Assembly: GCF_041361345.1 (NCBI RefSeq)
Contig: NZ_JBGKAD010000001.1
Location: 1,302,001-1,366,000 of the forward strand
Length of the DNA: 64,000 nucleotides
From: Halobaculum sp. MBLA0147
GTDB lineage: Archaea; Halobacteriota; Halobacteria; Halobacteriales; Haloferacaceae
Direction of reading: 5' to 3'
Position 1 is the stretch's first letter, and each line of letters starts with the position of its first letter. Positions 53,401 through 61,591 of the stretch are shown here, in pieces. Both the position numbers and the translations under genes were made by a program. A model generated the notes under the pieces. That model saw only the letters and a program-made list of their open reading frames with translations. It did not search any database and was not told the origin of the DNA.

Positions 53401-56400
53401 CGCGTCCGACGCCAGTCCCGCGGTCGCGTCGGTCGCGTCGACGGCGACAGTCACTCGCTCGCCGTCACTCGCCACGGCCTCGGTCCCCCCGACGACCGTG
53501 TCGCCGTCGACGGCCGTCACGGAGACGCTCGCGACCGTCGGCGGTGTCGCGTCGAGCGTGGTCGTCGACGCGGCGGTGGCGGTGTTGTTCGCCCGGTCGC
53601 TCGCGGCGACGGCCACCGACACCGACCCGTCGGTCACGCCGGTCGCGTCCGCGTCGACCGTGACGGTCGTCTGGTACGTCCCGTCGGTGTCGCCGTCGGT
53701 GAGTGTCACGGCGTCGTGTCCGGCACCGAGCAGCCCGGAGAGGGTCGCCGTCACGGTCGTGGGAGCCACCCCAGTCGCGTCCCCGCCGGGGTCGGACGGG
53801 CTCGCAGTCACCGTCAGGCTCTCGCCGTCGGTCACGTCCCCGTCGGTGTCGCCGTCGGTGAGCGTCACCGCTCCGACCGTCGGGGGTGTGGTGTCGACCG
53901 TCACCGTCGGTGTCCGACTCGCGGTGTTGTTCGCGCCGTCTGCGACGGTGACGGCGAGTGTCACGTCGCCCTCCGTGGCGCCGGAGTCGGAGACCGTGAC
54001 ACTCGTCCGGTAGGTGTCCGGCTGGCCGCCGACGGGAGAGAGTGTCGCCTCGCTCGCGCCGCCGAGTGGTGACAGGTCCGCCGTCACCGCACTCGCGTCG
54101 AGTCCGGCCGTCGTGTCCGTCGCCTCGACGGTGAGAGTGAGCGTCTCGCCTCCGCGGAGCGTGTCGTCGTCTCCGACCGTGTCACTCTCCGTCAGTGTCA
54201 CCGACTGGACCGCCGGGTCCGTCGTGTCGAGCGTCACGTCTGCCCCGTCTGTCCCACTCAGTCGCGCGGCGTCGGTTCCAGTCACGTCCACCGTCACCGA
54301 GCCGTCACTCGCGGCCGTCGCCGCGTCCACCGTCGCGGTCGTCTGGTACGTCCCGTCCTCGTCGTCGTCGGTCAGCGAGACGGTCCCCGCACCGAGGGCA
54401 GAGAGGTCCGCGTCGACGCTCTCGACGGCCGAACCGGTGCCGTCCAGGTCTGCCGCGACGGTGACGGTCTCGCCGTCGCGCACGGTCGCGTCGGCGCCGT
54501 CGCCGCTCGTGACCGTCACGCCCGACACCGTCGGCGGGACGGTGTCGAGTGTCACCGTCACCGAGTCGTTCGTCGCCGCGTTCGCGGCACCGTCCGTCGC
54601 CGTCACTCCCACCGTCACCGCACCGTCGCTCGCGCCGCCGGCGTCGCCGTCGACGGGCTGTGTCGTGGTCGCGTACTCGGTTCCTCCCTGTGGCGACAAC
54701 GACACTGCGCCACCGAGTCCGAGGCCGGAGAGGTCGACGGTCACCGTGTCGACGGCGGTCCCAGGCGGTGTGTCGGTGACGTTCGCCCGGACGCGCACGT
54801 CGTCGCCGTCGGTCACGACGCCGTCCGCGTTCCGCGCGTCGACGACTGTCACGTTCGCCACCGTCGGTGCCGTGGCGTCGACCGTCAGCGTCCGACTGTC
54901 GTCCGAGCCGACGTTGTCGGCCACGTCCCCGGCGGTGACGTTCACCGCCACCGAGCCGTCCGTCGGCTCGGCGTTCGACCCCACGTCGACCGTCGCCTCG
55001 TAGGTGTCGTCGTCGTTGCCGTCGGTGAGCGTGACACTCCCGACACCGAGTGCGGCCGTGGTGGACCCGGCGAGTGTCACCCCGCCCGTCGCGACGCCGC
55101 TGCCTCCGTCCGTCACCGTGGCGGTGAGCGTGACACTGTCGCCGGCAGCCACGATTCCGTCGTCGGGTGTCCCGGCGTCGACACCGTCGTCGACCGTCAC
55201 GCCGGTGACGCTGGGTGCGGTCGCGTCGACCAGCAATGTCCCGGTGGTGTCCGTCCGCGTGTTCGTCTCCGCGTCCTCAACGGTGACCGTCACCGACCGG
55301 TCGCCCGCCGTCGCACTCGCGCCGACCGTCTCCGTCGTCGTGTAGTTCCCGTCGGCCGAGTCGACCGTCAGTCCGACGCTACTCCCGAGTCCGTACGCCC
55401 CGAGGTCGGCGGTCACGTCGATCGTACTCGTCGCGTCGGCGGCCGCGACCTCGACGAGCACCTCGTCGCCCGGCTTCACCGCACCGTCGCCGTCGGTCGC
55501 GTCGACGAGCCGGAGTCCGGAGATCGTCGGGCGCGTGGAGTCGAGACTCAACGTCGCCGTACTCGTCACCTCGCGTGTCTGTCCCTCCGTGTCCGTCGCG
55601 GTCACGTCGACGGCGTAGTCGCCGTCCGACGCCGCCTGTGTGCGGTCGACCGTGACGGTACCGTCGTAGGTGTCGTCGCCGTCTCCGTCGTCGAGTGACA
55701 CTGCCGATCCGGCGCCGAACGCCGAGAGGTTCGCTGTGACCGACGACACGCCGGCCGTGTCCGCGAGTTCGACGGCCACACGGATCTGGTCGCCGTCGCC
55801 GACGACCCCGTCGCCGCCGGACTCGTCCGAGACCCCGATCGCGTCGGCGGCCGTCGCGGCGCCGACGAACGCCGGCGGCCCACCGTCGAAGGCCGGGCCG
55901 GTCTGGGCGTCGCCGTTCGCGTTTCCGGTCGCGTCCGTCCCGGTCAGGCTCACGCTCGTCGCACCGTCGGTCCCGCTCGCCGTCGCCGACAGGTTCACCC
56001 GGTACGTGTCTCCGCCGACGTTCGACAGCGTCCTCGTCCCGAGTCCGTACGTCGAGAGGTCCGCCGTGACGCGCCCGACACCCGCGCCGCCGTCCGTCAC
56101 GGTCGCTTCGACGGTGACGTTCTCCCCGACCACCACGGTGCCGTCGGCGTCTTCGTCGGTCACGGAGACGCCCGAGAGCGACGGCGCCGTCGTGTCGACG
56201 GTGACCGTCCCGACCGTCGTCGTGTTCGTCACACCCTCGGTGTCCGCGACCGTCGCCGTGATCGTCACCGCCCCGTCGCTCACGCCGGCGGCGTCGCCGT
56301 CGACCGTCACCGTCCTGTCGTAGGTCCCGTCGGTGTCACCGTCGGTGAGCGTGACGGCGTCGTTGCCCGTCCCGAGCACGCCCGAGAGGTCCGCCGTCAC

Positions 56401-57924
56401 CGCGCCGGAGTCGACGCCGCTCGTGGCGTCGGTCGGCGCGACCGCCACGCGCAGTTCGTCGCCGTCACCGACGACACCGTCCGTCGCGTCCGTCTCCGAC
56501 CCGCCGACGACCTCCGTCTCCGCGATCGGTTCCGGATCGACCGCCGGTGGCGTGGTGTCGACGGTGGTGCTACTCGTCTCACCCGCCGCACCGTCCTTCG
56601 TCAGGCCGCTCGTGTCGGCGGCGGTCTGGAGCGTCGCGGTGTAGTCACCGTCCGCCGTCAACTCGACGGTCGCCGTGTACGTGTACGGTCCCGTCCCGCT
56701 CTCCGTGAAGACCCCCTCCGAGACCGTCTGGCCGTCCGGTCCGGTCACCTGGACCTCGATCGAGCCGAGCTGCTCGGAGCTGTCGACGGAGAGTTCGACG
56801 CTCTGTGCGTCTGGAGTCGAGACGTTCGTCAGCGAGAACCCAGAGATGTCCGGCTCCGTGTTCAACGCCAGGCTCCCGGTCGTCGCCGTCCCCTCGGTGC
56901 CGAGCGTGTCGGCGGCCGTCACGCCGACGGTGTAACTCCCGTCGGCGTTCGCCTGTGACTCGTCGACGGTGACGGTCGCGTCGTAGGTGCCGTCGGTGTT
57001 CCCGTCGGTGAGTGCCACGTCGGTGCCGGCACCGAACGCCGACAGGTCGGCAGTGACGGTGTCGACGCCGACGCCGGTGTCCGTCACGTCGGCCGCGACA
57101 CGCACCGTGTCCCCGTCACCGACTGGATCCACCCCCGTGGCGTTCTCCAACACGAGATTCGACAGCGACGGCGGCGTGGTGTCGAGTCGGAGCGACCCGC
57201 CGCTGGTCGCGCTCGCGAGGTTCGTCGGTGTGTCCGTGTCGTTCGCGTAGACCGAGACGGCGTAGCTCCCGTCCGAGTCGGCCGCCGCGGCGTCGACGGT
57301 GACGGTCGTCGCGTACGTGTCACCGCCGGTGTTCGACAGCGTCGCGTTCCCCGACCCGCCGAACGCCGACAGGTCGGCGGTGACGTTCTCGACGGTCGAG
57401 GTCCGGTCCACGACACCCGTCGCCTCAACCCGCACCGAGTCGCCGTCGGTCACGTCGCCGTCGCCGTCCGTCGCGTCCGACAGCGTGAGGTTCGACTGTG
57501 TGAGCACCGGCGGCGTGGTGTCGCGGGTGAGTTGGTCTCTGATCGTCGTCCCGTCGGCGCCGTCGTTCCCCGCAGCGTCTTTCGCCTCCCCGAGTTCCGC
57601 GACGTACGTCGTGTCCGTCGCGGGTGTGAACGTTCCGACGTACTCGTAGCTGCCGCCCAGATCCGTCTCGGTGAACGTACCTTCGTTCAGCGACGTGTAG
57701 AACCCCTCGTCGTCGTCGACGACCACGAGAACGTCCGTCAACTGCTCGTCACTCTCGAAGCTGACCTCGATCGTGTCGTCGGCGACCTCCGTGACGACGA
57801 AGTTCGAGATCGTCGGTGCCGTCGTGTCCGCGACCGCCCTCGCAGGTCGCACGTCGGCACCCGTACTCGCGTCGGCTCCCGTACTCACGTCGGCTCCCGT
57901 ACGTAGTGTGGTGTCGACACCCAC
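50452..57924 (-). CDS. giant modular cell-surface protein: about 18 Ig-like modules, PGF-pre-PGF domain, Thr/Pro stalk, C-terminal membrane anchor
   Basis: 2,490 residues from GTG 57924, but this start lacks a signal peptide; the signal lies in another frame upstream (57885-58121). From about residue 35 to 2045 the protein is a chain of about 18 beta-sandwich modules of roughly 110 residues, each opening with a D-T-x-P-P-x-V type motif and containing VTADLS...G and LTDGDTDGTY. Three (first, fourth, last) are a different subtype (SNFVVTEVADDTIEVSF-like). Next come a Thr/Ser/Asn-rich stretch with many N-x-T/S sequons, then a PGF-pre-PGF domain (LGYLNVRHAVPDDQIGS to SPGLSVFAVG, about 2230-2305). 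A CARDB-like domain, a (T-P) stalk and one membrane segment with RERRR tail follow. No PGF-CTERM motif. Probably adhesion or matrix. Confidence 0.85.
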   Translation of the reverse strand: MGVDTTLRTGADVSTGADASTGADVRPARAVADTTAPTISNFVVTEVADDTIEVSFESDEQLTDVLVVVDDDEGFYTSLNEGTFTETDLGGSYEYVGTFTPATDTTYVAELGEAKDAAGNDGADGTTIRDQLTRDTTPPVLTQSNLTLSDATDGDGDVTDGDSVRVEATGVVDRTSTVENVTADLSAFGGSGNATLSNTGGDTYATTVTVDAAAADSDGSYAVSVYANDTDTPTNLASATSGGSLRLDTTPPSLSNLVLENATGVDPVGDGDTVRVAADVTDTGVGVDTVTADLSAFGAGTDVALTDGNTDGTYDATVTVDESQANADGSYTVGVTAADTLGTEGTATTGSLALNTEPDISGFSLTNVSTPDAQSVELSVDSSEQLGSIEVQVTGPDGQTVSEGVFTESGTGPYTYTATVELTADGDYTATLQTAADTSGLTKDGAAGETSSTTVDTTPPAVDPEPIAETEVVGGSETDATDGVVGDGDELRVAVAPTDATSGVDSGAVTADLSGVLGTGNDAVTLTDGDTDGTYDRTVTVDGDAAGVSDGAVTITATVADTEGVTNTTTVGTVTVDTTAPSLSGVSVTDEDADGTVVVGENVTVEATVTDGGAGVGRVTADLSTYGLGTRTLSNVGGDTYRVNLSATASGTDGATSVSLTGTDATGNANGDAQTGPAFDGGPPAFVGAATAADAIGVSDESGGDGVVGDGDQIRVAVELADTAGVSSVTANLSAFGAGSAVSLDDGDGDDTYDGTVTVDRTQAASDGDYAVDVTATDTEGQTREVTSTATLSLDSTRPTISGLRLVDATDGDGAVKPGDEVLVEVAAADATSTIDVTADLGAYGLGSSVGLTVDSADGNYTTTETVGASATAGDRSVTVTVEDAETNTRTDTTGTLLVDATAPSVTGVTVDDGVDAGTPDDGIVAAGDSVTLTATVTDGGSGVATGGVTLAGSTTAALGVGSVTLTDGNDDDTYEATVDVGSNAEPTDGSVAVNVTAGDVADNVGSDDSRTLTVDATAPTVANVTVVDARNADGVVTDGDDVRVRANVTDTPPGTAVDTVTVDLSGLGLGGAVSLSPQGGTEYATTTQPVDGDAGGASDGAVTVGVTATDGAANAATNDSVTVTLDTVPPTVSGVTVTSGDGADATVRDGETVTVAADLDGTGSAVESVDADLSALGAGTVSLTDDDEDGTYQTTATVDAATAASDGSVTVDVTGTDAARLSGTDGADVTLDTTDPAVQSVTLTESDTVGDDDTLRGGETLTLTVEATDTTAGLDASAVTADLSPLGGASEATLSPVGGQPDTYRTSVTVSDSGATEGDVTLAVTVADGANNTASRTPTVTVDTTPPTVGAVTLTDGDTDGDVTDGESLTVTASPSDPGGDATGVAPTTVTATLSGLLGAGHDAVTLTDGDTDGTYQTTVTVDADATGVTDGSVSVAVAASDRANNTATAASTTTLDATPPTVASVSVTAVDGDTVVGGTEAVASDGERVTVAVDATDATAGLASDAVTADLSGLNGTADVPLTDGDGDDVYDTTVTVDTGVGAVSAGSTAVDVTVTDREGLTRTATGVVTVDTAPPRVRRATVADTGDGDPADDDGTAGDGFLAGDESVRVAVNATDALAGAPGTAVGGVASVTADLSPFGGDAAVDLSDGDGDGVYDATASVDTSAPGVSDGTRTVDVTVTDATGTTTTTATDGDLTLDTTRPTVSDVRVRDATDADGTVTGGDTVRVTATVTDATAGLPAPSAPTDAVTADLAAVGAGTVVLSDPDGDDVYVGTATVDASAAGTDGAVAGSVTVAATDRSGQRRTATPPASETLALDTTGPAVSGLQLTDETDADGRVGANDTVRIRARLSDQTAVVSPTATVDGLGVGTVALSDPDGDDVYVGTATVDASVADSEGTYPVTLTVADGVGHTTTAGGTGGPTLVLDTAPTVTRVNATNTDGREITVRVSVDERVDTGSGDLVVEVVGPSATTLRLDDFGRTDATVAAPFEYVATWEAPSDGDYVARVLTAADAEGTDGATGTVDAVGVGDGNASNDPVVQPIVVRPSTGGDDTNEESSTDGATETETNGSDSVSNATSVANATVRTETVTTERTFVDDGADVRVDPSNASTVDVRVTQARRGQRVTAPVGAGTNETIFVESVGLSVNDTAYGLRTTVSPTPPAALTAVNTSAGDGTTASGAATTTPDGSNDTSATTTANRTNQTETGDTTTGDDATTGDAPTGGATDDDRTTGRVLGYLNVRHAVPDDQIGSVGFQFSVTAERLRAAGVAPDDVRLFRFHDGEWVALATAHVGRDAGRHRFRAVSPGLSVFAVGTDTGRARVTATSLNRSRVATGEPVALSVTLANDGVAEARRTLRLRVDGATVAVRSVIVAGGETRTVSFRRQFGAPGDRRLALGETVVGTVTVESTATPTPSPTPTPTPSPTPTVTATPTRTPSPTATTTASPTATTTPTPEWLDGGATNALVVLLTGVLLVVGGLYYRERRR

Positions 57925-57947
57925 CCGACGCCCGTACCCACGTCGGC
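57841..57947. repeat. 18-bp repeats at the frame break of the giant surface protein
   Basis: Minus-strand units of the form GCCGACGTGAGTACGGGA occur at 57894-57877, 57876-57859 and, partly, 57858-57841 in the main frame. A fourth copy at 57947-57930 lies in the signal-peptide frame. The 35-base spacer between them (57929-57895) is one short of a multiple of three. Confidence 0.85.
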
Positions 57948-58121
57948 ACGACGACTCCGGTCGACGGGGTCGCCCGGCGGCTCGCCACCACCGACGACCG
58001 CCGACCCGCCGCCACCAGCAGGAACACTGGCCTCGGCGACGTTCCCGTCGACCGCGACGGCACCGACACTCCCGATTATCACGACCGCGACGACCAACAG
58101 CGAGAGTAGTCTCCGAGACAC
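57885..58121 (-). CDS. signal-peptide ORF of the giant surface protein, out of frame with the main ORF
   Basis: 78 codons from GTG 58121: MSRRLLSLLVVAVVIIGSVG is a clear Sec signal, then AVAVDGNVAEAS and a Gly-rich segment that reaches RADVGTGVG, similar to the GADVSTG repeats of the main ORF in the next frame. The frame closes 16 bases after the main ORF has opened. A one-base deletion in the 35-base spacer explains everything. GGGTTATTAC at 58161-58170 is the promoter. This is the natural 5' part of the 50452-57924 gene; alternatively a programmed frameshift or sequencing error. Confidence 0.7.
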   Translation of the reverse strand: MSRRLLSLLVVAVVIIGSVGAVAVDGNVAEASVPAGGGGSAVVGGGEPPGDPVDRSRRADVGTGVGWVSTPHYVREPT

Positions 58122-58160
58122 GTGTAGTACTCTGAACTCGTCGTGAGTGTACGCTCCACA

Positions 58161-58170
58161 GTAATAACCC
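58161..58170 (-). promoter_or_regulatory. TATA box of the giant surface-protein gene
   Basis: GGGTTATTAC (minus strand) lies about 43 bases before the GTG at 58121 and 240 before the main ORF, confirming that the signal-peptide ORF is the translational start. Confidence 0.65.
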
Positions 58171-58307
58171 CCACTGACTCGTTCTCGTGAACGATACTCG
58201 GAGTACTAGACAGGACTCGACCCACGACGCCCGCGACCCGCGACTGTCGGCGCCACGACGCCCGCGAACCGCGACGGTTGAAGTGTCGTACGCTCCAACG
58301 ACGGCCG

Positions 58308-59282
58308 ATGGGAAACGCAGACCTCCGCGACGTGGCGGTCATCGAGGACGTGTCGTTCGACGACGTGTCCGGGGTGGTGGCGGTCGACGCGCACAACTGG
58401 CTGTACCGGTACCTGACGACCACCGTCCGGTTCACCGCCGACGAGGCGTACACCACCGCCGACGGGAGGGAGGTCGCGAACCTGATCGGCATCGTCCAGG
58501 GGGTGCCGAAGTTCTTCGAACACGACCTCACGCCGGTGTTCGTCTTCGACGGTGGTGTCACGGACCTCAAGGCCGACGAGGTCGAGCGCCGCCGCGAGCA
58601 GCGCGAGGCCGCCGAGGAACGGAAGGAAGCGGCCGAAGCGCGCGGTGACGCCGTCGAGGCCGCGCGGCTCGACGCCCAGACACAGCGGCTCACCGACACG
58701 ATCCAGGAGACCTCGCGCGAACTGCTCCGACTGCTCGACGTGCCGGTCGTCGAAGCACCCGCCGAGGGGGAGGCACAGGCGGCCCACATGAACGCGACCG
58801 GCACTGCCGACTACGTCGGGAGCGAGGACTACGACGTGTTGCTGTTCGGCGGCCCGTGCACGCTCCGGCAGCTCACCTCCTCTGGCGACCCGGAACTGAT
58901 GGACCTCGCCGCGACGCTGGACCGCCACGAGATCACCCGCGAACAGCTGATCGACGTGGCGATGCTGTGCGGGACGGACTTCAACGAGGGCGTCTCCGGC
59001 GTCGGGCCGAAGACCGCGGTGAAGCTGGTCCGCGAACACGGCGACCTCTTCGGCGCGTTGCGTGCCGAGGACGCCGAGGTCGCGAACGCCGACCGCGTCC
59101 GCTCGTTCTTCCGCGACCCGCCCGTCGCGGACGTGTCCGTCGACACGTCGGTGACGCCGGACGTGGACGCCGCCCGCGAGTACGTCGTCGCGGAGTGGGG
59201 CGTCGCGGCCGACGAGGTCGACGCGGGGTTCGACCGCATCGAGGACGCCCTCACCCAGACCGGACTGGACGACTGGACCTGA
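58308..59282 (+). CDS. fen1: flap endonuclease 1
   Basis: 324 residues. Structure-specific nuclease that removes 5' flaps and RNA primers during replication and repair. Catalytic acidic residues are visible in [38 protein letters not shown] and CGTDFNEG, and the helix-hairpin-helix [13 protein letters not shown] follows. The helical-arch region (about 85-130) is Glu/Arg/Ala-rich. The C-terminus TQTGLDDWT resembles a reduced PCNA-binding box (Q-x-x-L). ATG with GGTTGAAG about 27 bases upstream. Convergent with aroA; a 24-bp repeat array fills the gap. Confidence 0.95.
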   Translation: MGNADLRDVAVIEDVSFDDVSGVVAVDAHNWLYRYLTTTVRFTADEAYTTADGREVANLIGIVQGVPKFFEHDLTPVFVFDGGVTDLKADEVERRREQREAAEERKEAAEARGDAVEAARLDAQTQRLTDTIQETSRELLRLLDVPVVEAPAEGEAQAAHMNATGTADYVGSEDYDVLLFGGPCTLRQLTSSGDPELMDLAATLDRHEITREQLIDVAMLCGTDFNEGVSGVGPKTAVKLVREHGDLFGALRAEDAEVANADRVRSFFRDPPVADVSVDTSVTPDVDAAREYVVAEWGVAADEVDAGFDRIEDALTQTGLDDWT

Positions 59283-59334
59283 CTCGGACCGCCGGACCAG
59301 ACGACTGGACTCGACGCAGAACACTGGACTGGAC

Positions 59335-59425
59335 GACTGGGTCCGACGCGGACCGCTGGACTGGGTCCGACGCGGACCGCTGGACTGGATCCGACGCGGA
59401 CCGCTGGACTGGGTCCGACGCGGAA
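59335..59425. repeat. 24-bp tandem array downstream of fen1
   Basis: Three full copies (59335-59358, 59359-59382, 59383-59406) and a partial fourth to about 59425, beginning GACTGGGTCCGACGCGGACC. Copy 3 has one change. More degenerate relatives start right after the fen1 stop at 59282, whose last codons GGACTGGACGACTGGACC share the theme. Confidence 0.92.
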
Positions 59426-59454
59426 CTGTCTGCACCGAGGGTGGAACTCGCTCC

Positions 59455-60747
59455 TCACTCGGTCGTCGACACGTCCGCGCCGAGCGCCGACAGGGCGTCG
59501 AAGAAGCCGGGGAACGACACGTCGACGTGTTCGGCACCGCGGATCGTCGTCTCCCCGTCGGCGACGAGCCCCGCCACCGCGAACGCCATCACGAGCCGGT
59601 GGTCGCCGCGACCGTCGAGTGTCGCCCCCGTCAACGCGGAGTCGTCGCCGTGGACGTGTAGCGCGTCCGGCTCCTCGGTGACGCTCGCGCCGAGTCGGTC
59701 CAACGCCTCCGCCATCGCCGCCACGCGGTCCGTCTCCTTGTAGCGGACGTGCTCCGCGTCGACGATCCGCGTCTCCCCGTCCGCGACGGCACCCAAGACG
59801 GCGATCGTCGGCAACAGGTCCGGCGTGTCCGCCACACTCACCTCGACACCCGACAGCGGCGCGCGGGCGACGGTCAACTCGCCGGCCGACCGATCCCACG
59901 ACACGTCGCCGCCCATCCGGTCGAGCACGTCGACGATCGCCGTGTCGCCCTGCGCGCTCGGGCGGGCTCCCTCGATCACGACCGGCTCTTCGTCGGCCGC
60001 GACCGCACCGGCGGCCAACGGGTACGAGATCGACGAGAAGTCGCCCGGAACGGCGTAACGGTCGGCCGCGTACGTCTGTCCGCCGGGGACGGCGAAGCCG
60101 GCGGCCGTCCGCTCGGTCTCGACACCGAAGTCCGCGAGCAGTTCGCGCGTGATCTCGACGTACGGGGCGGACTTCAGCTCCGTCTCCAGATCGATCTCGA
60201 TCCCGGACTCGGTGACGCCACCGGCCATCAGCAGTGCGGTGACGAACTGCGAGGACACGTCACCCGGGATCGAGACGGTTCCGCCGGCGACACCGTCCCC
60301 GACGACGAGGGGTGCCTGCCCGTTCCCGCGAGTGGACTCTCCACGGCCGTCGAGGTCCGCGAGCGCGTCGAGCAGCGGGCCCTGCGGGCGCGAGCGGAGC
60401 GACTCGTCGCCCGTGAGGACGACGAGGCCGTCGGCGAGCCCGCCCGCGGCGGCCGCGAGTCGCATCGTCGTCCCGGAGTTGCCACAGTCGATCACGTCGG
60501 CGGGTGTCTCCGGGCGCCCGGCGAACCCCTCGACGTGTGCCTCGCCGGCCGCGTCGTCCCACGTCACGTCGCCACCGAAGGCCGCGACCGCGCGCCCGGT
60601 GGCGACGGGGTCGGCACTGTACAGTGGGTCTTCGACGACCGTCCCCTCGCCGTAGCCGGCGGCCAACAGCGCGCGGTGGGTGTAACTCTTCGAGGGCGGC
60701 GCGTGGACCCGTCCGGCGACGCGCGAGGGAGCGACGTGTGCGTCCAT
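59455..60747 (-). CDS. aroA: 3-phosphoshikimate 1-carboxyvinyltransferase (EPSP synthase)
   Basis: 430 residues. Sixth step of the shikimate pathway to aromatic amino acids. [15 protein letters not shown] near residue 17 (the PEP/S3P lysine), [11 protein letters not shown] near 90 and [10 protein letters not shown] are family signatures. [19 protein letters not shown] and [20 protein letters not shown] in the second lobe, and [13 protein letters not shown] near the end, complete the match. ATG 60747 with CCATTTG upstream (60771-60780). The frame runs further upstream but loses homology. Confidence 0.95.
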   Translation of the reverse strand: MDAHVAPSRVAGRVHAPPSKSYTHRALLAAGYGEGTVVEDPLYSADPVATGRAVAAFGGDVTWDDAAGEAHVEGFAGRPETPADVIDCGNSGTTMRLAAAAGGLADGLVVLTGDESLRSRPQGPLLDALADLDGRGESTRGNGQAPLVVGDGVAGGTVSIPGDVSSQFVTALLMAGGVTESGIEIDLETELKSAPYVEITRELLADFGVETERTAAGFAVPGGQTYAADRYAVPGDFSSISYPLAAGAVAADEEPVVIEGARPSAQGDTAIVDVLDRMGGDVSWDRSAGELTVARAPLSGVEVSVADTPDLLPTIAVLGAVADGETRIVDAEHVRYKETDRVAAMAEALDRLGASVTEEPDALHVHGDDSALTGATLDGRGDHRLVMAFAVAGLVADGETTIRGAEHVDVSFPGFFDALSALGADVSTTE

Positions 60748-60770
60748 GGTCGGGGGTGTGCGGCGGCGTG

Positions 60771-60780
60771 CAAATGGGTG
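60771..60780 (-). promoter_or_regulatory. TATA-like box of aroA
   Basis: CACCCATTTG (minus strand) lies about 28 bases before the ATG at 60747. Confidence 0.55.
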
Positions 60781-60852
60781 TCGGAGGTGGCAGTCGGTGG
60801 TCGACGACTGGACTCGACCCGGAGTGGTGTCCGCCCAGTTCCTGGGACGAGT

Positions 60853-60862
60853 GTTCAAGTAC
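60853..60862 (+). promoter_or_regulatory. TATA-like box of the VapBC-like pair
   Basis: GTTCAAGTAC lies about 26 bases before the ATG at 60884. Confidence 0.55.
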
Positions 60863-60883
60863 GGAGACGCACCACACACTGGT

Positions 60884-61093
60884 ATGTCGGGAACGGACGA
60901 CGACGAGACCGTCGACGGGTCGGGTACGGTCGATAACGGCGACACGACGGAGTGTAGTGACGACGCTGCGGACCCTTCTACCGATTTCGAGAGCGAGTAC
61001 CCCGGTGCGTTCGACGCGCTCGACCCGATCGTGACGGAGGAGCCGACGGACGCGGTCGCCGACCACGACCGGACACCGGAGTTCGAGTCGTGA
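60884..61093 (+). CDS. small acidic protein preceding a PIN-domain gene, candidate antitoxin
   Basis: 69 residues, extremely acidic ([10 protein letters not shown], then [20 protein letters not shown]). No AbrB, MetJ-Arc or helix-turn-helix fold is visible, unlike usual VapB proteins. The stop overlaps the GTG of the PIN-domain gene (GTGA), the coupling typical of antitoxin-toxin operons, and its own promoter is well placed. As an antitoxin it might neutralise by wrapping its C-terminal segment around the toxin; that is inference. Confidence 0.6.
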   Translation: MSGTDDDETVDGSGTVDNGDTTECSDDAADPSTDFESEYPGAFDALDPIVTEEPTDAVADHDRTPEFES

Positions 61094-61515
61094 GAGCGGC
61101 GGTCGACGCGAACGTCTTGATCGCCGCTCGCCTCGAACGCGACCAACACCACGAGCGGGCGACGGTACTGACACGAGCGATCGACCGTGCGGAGCTCCCC
61201 AGAACTGCCGTCCCGGGGGGTGTCCTCGAAGAGACGCTGAACTACGTCCACAGCCGCGGCTCACACCCGGCTGCGGTGGCGACGCTCGACGGACTCGCCG
61301 ACAGTGTCGGGTTCGAGATCACAGCCACGGACTCGGCGGACCTCGACCGTGGTCGGTCGGTGTTTCGCCGGTACGACGCGCTGTCGCTGACGGACGCCGT
61401 GATCGTCGCCTGGATGCGACGGGTCGGCGTCGAGTACCTCTACTCGTTCGACGACGACTTCGACGCCGTCGACGGCGTCGTGCGACTGGAGACGCCCCAC
61501 TGGCCGGCGTCGTGA
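61090..61515 (+). CDS. PIN-domain ribonuclease, VapC-like toxin
   Basis: 141 residues. The four acidic PIN positions are visible: Asp 6 in [10 protein letters not shown], Glu in VLEETLNYV (about 47), Asp in [12 protein letters not shown] (about 99), and Asp in SFDDDFD (about 118). The length and the [13 protein letters not shown]-type region fit VapC-family metal-dependent RNases. GTG 61090 overlaps the upstream acidic ORF. Some archaeal PIN proteins act in rRNA processing instead, but the coupled small partner argues for toxin-antitoxin. Confidence 0.8.
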   Translation: MRAAVDANVLIAARLERDQHHERATVLTRAIDRAELPRTAVPGGVLEETLNYVHSRGSHPAAVATLDGLADSVGFEITATDSADLDRGRSVFRRYDALSLTDAVIVAWMRRVGVEYLYSFDDDFDAVDGVVRLETPHWPAS

Positions 61516-61560
61516 CGGCAGACACTCGCCGGACCGTCCCGACGCGACCGAGTGGACAAC

Positions 61561-61570
61561 GGCTTTGCCA
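61561..61570 (+). promoter_or_regulatory. TATA-like box of the Xaa-Pro peptidase gene
   Basis: GGCTTTGCCA lies about 27 bases before the GTG at 61592; a GAGGAG sits five bases before that GTG. Confidence 0.5.
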
Positions 61571-61591
61571 CCCGCGACCCACCGAGGAGAC

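Noticed and set aside
52046-54013. 655-codon Ser/Val-rich plus-strand frame
   Set aside because: Antisense shadow of the Asp/Thr-rich Ig-like modules (GAC/ACG codons give GTC/CGT and TCG on the other strand).
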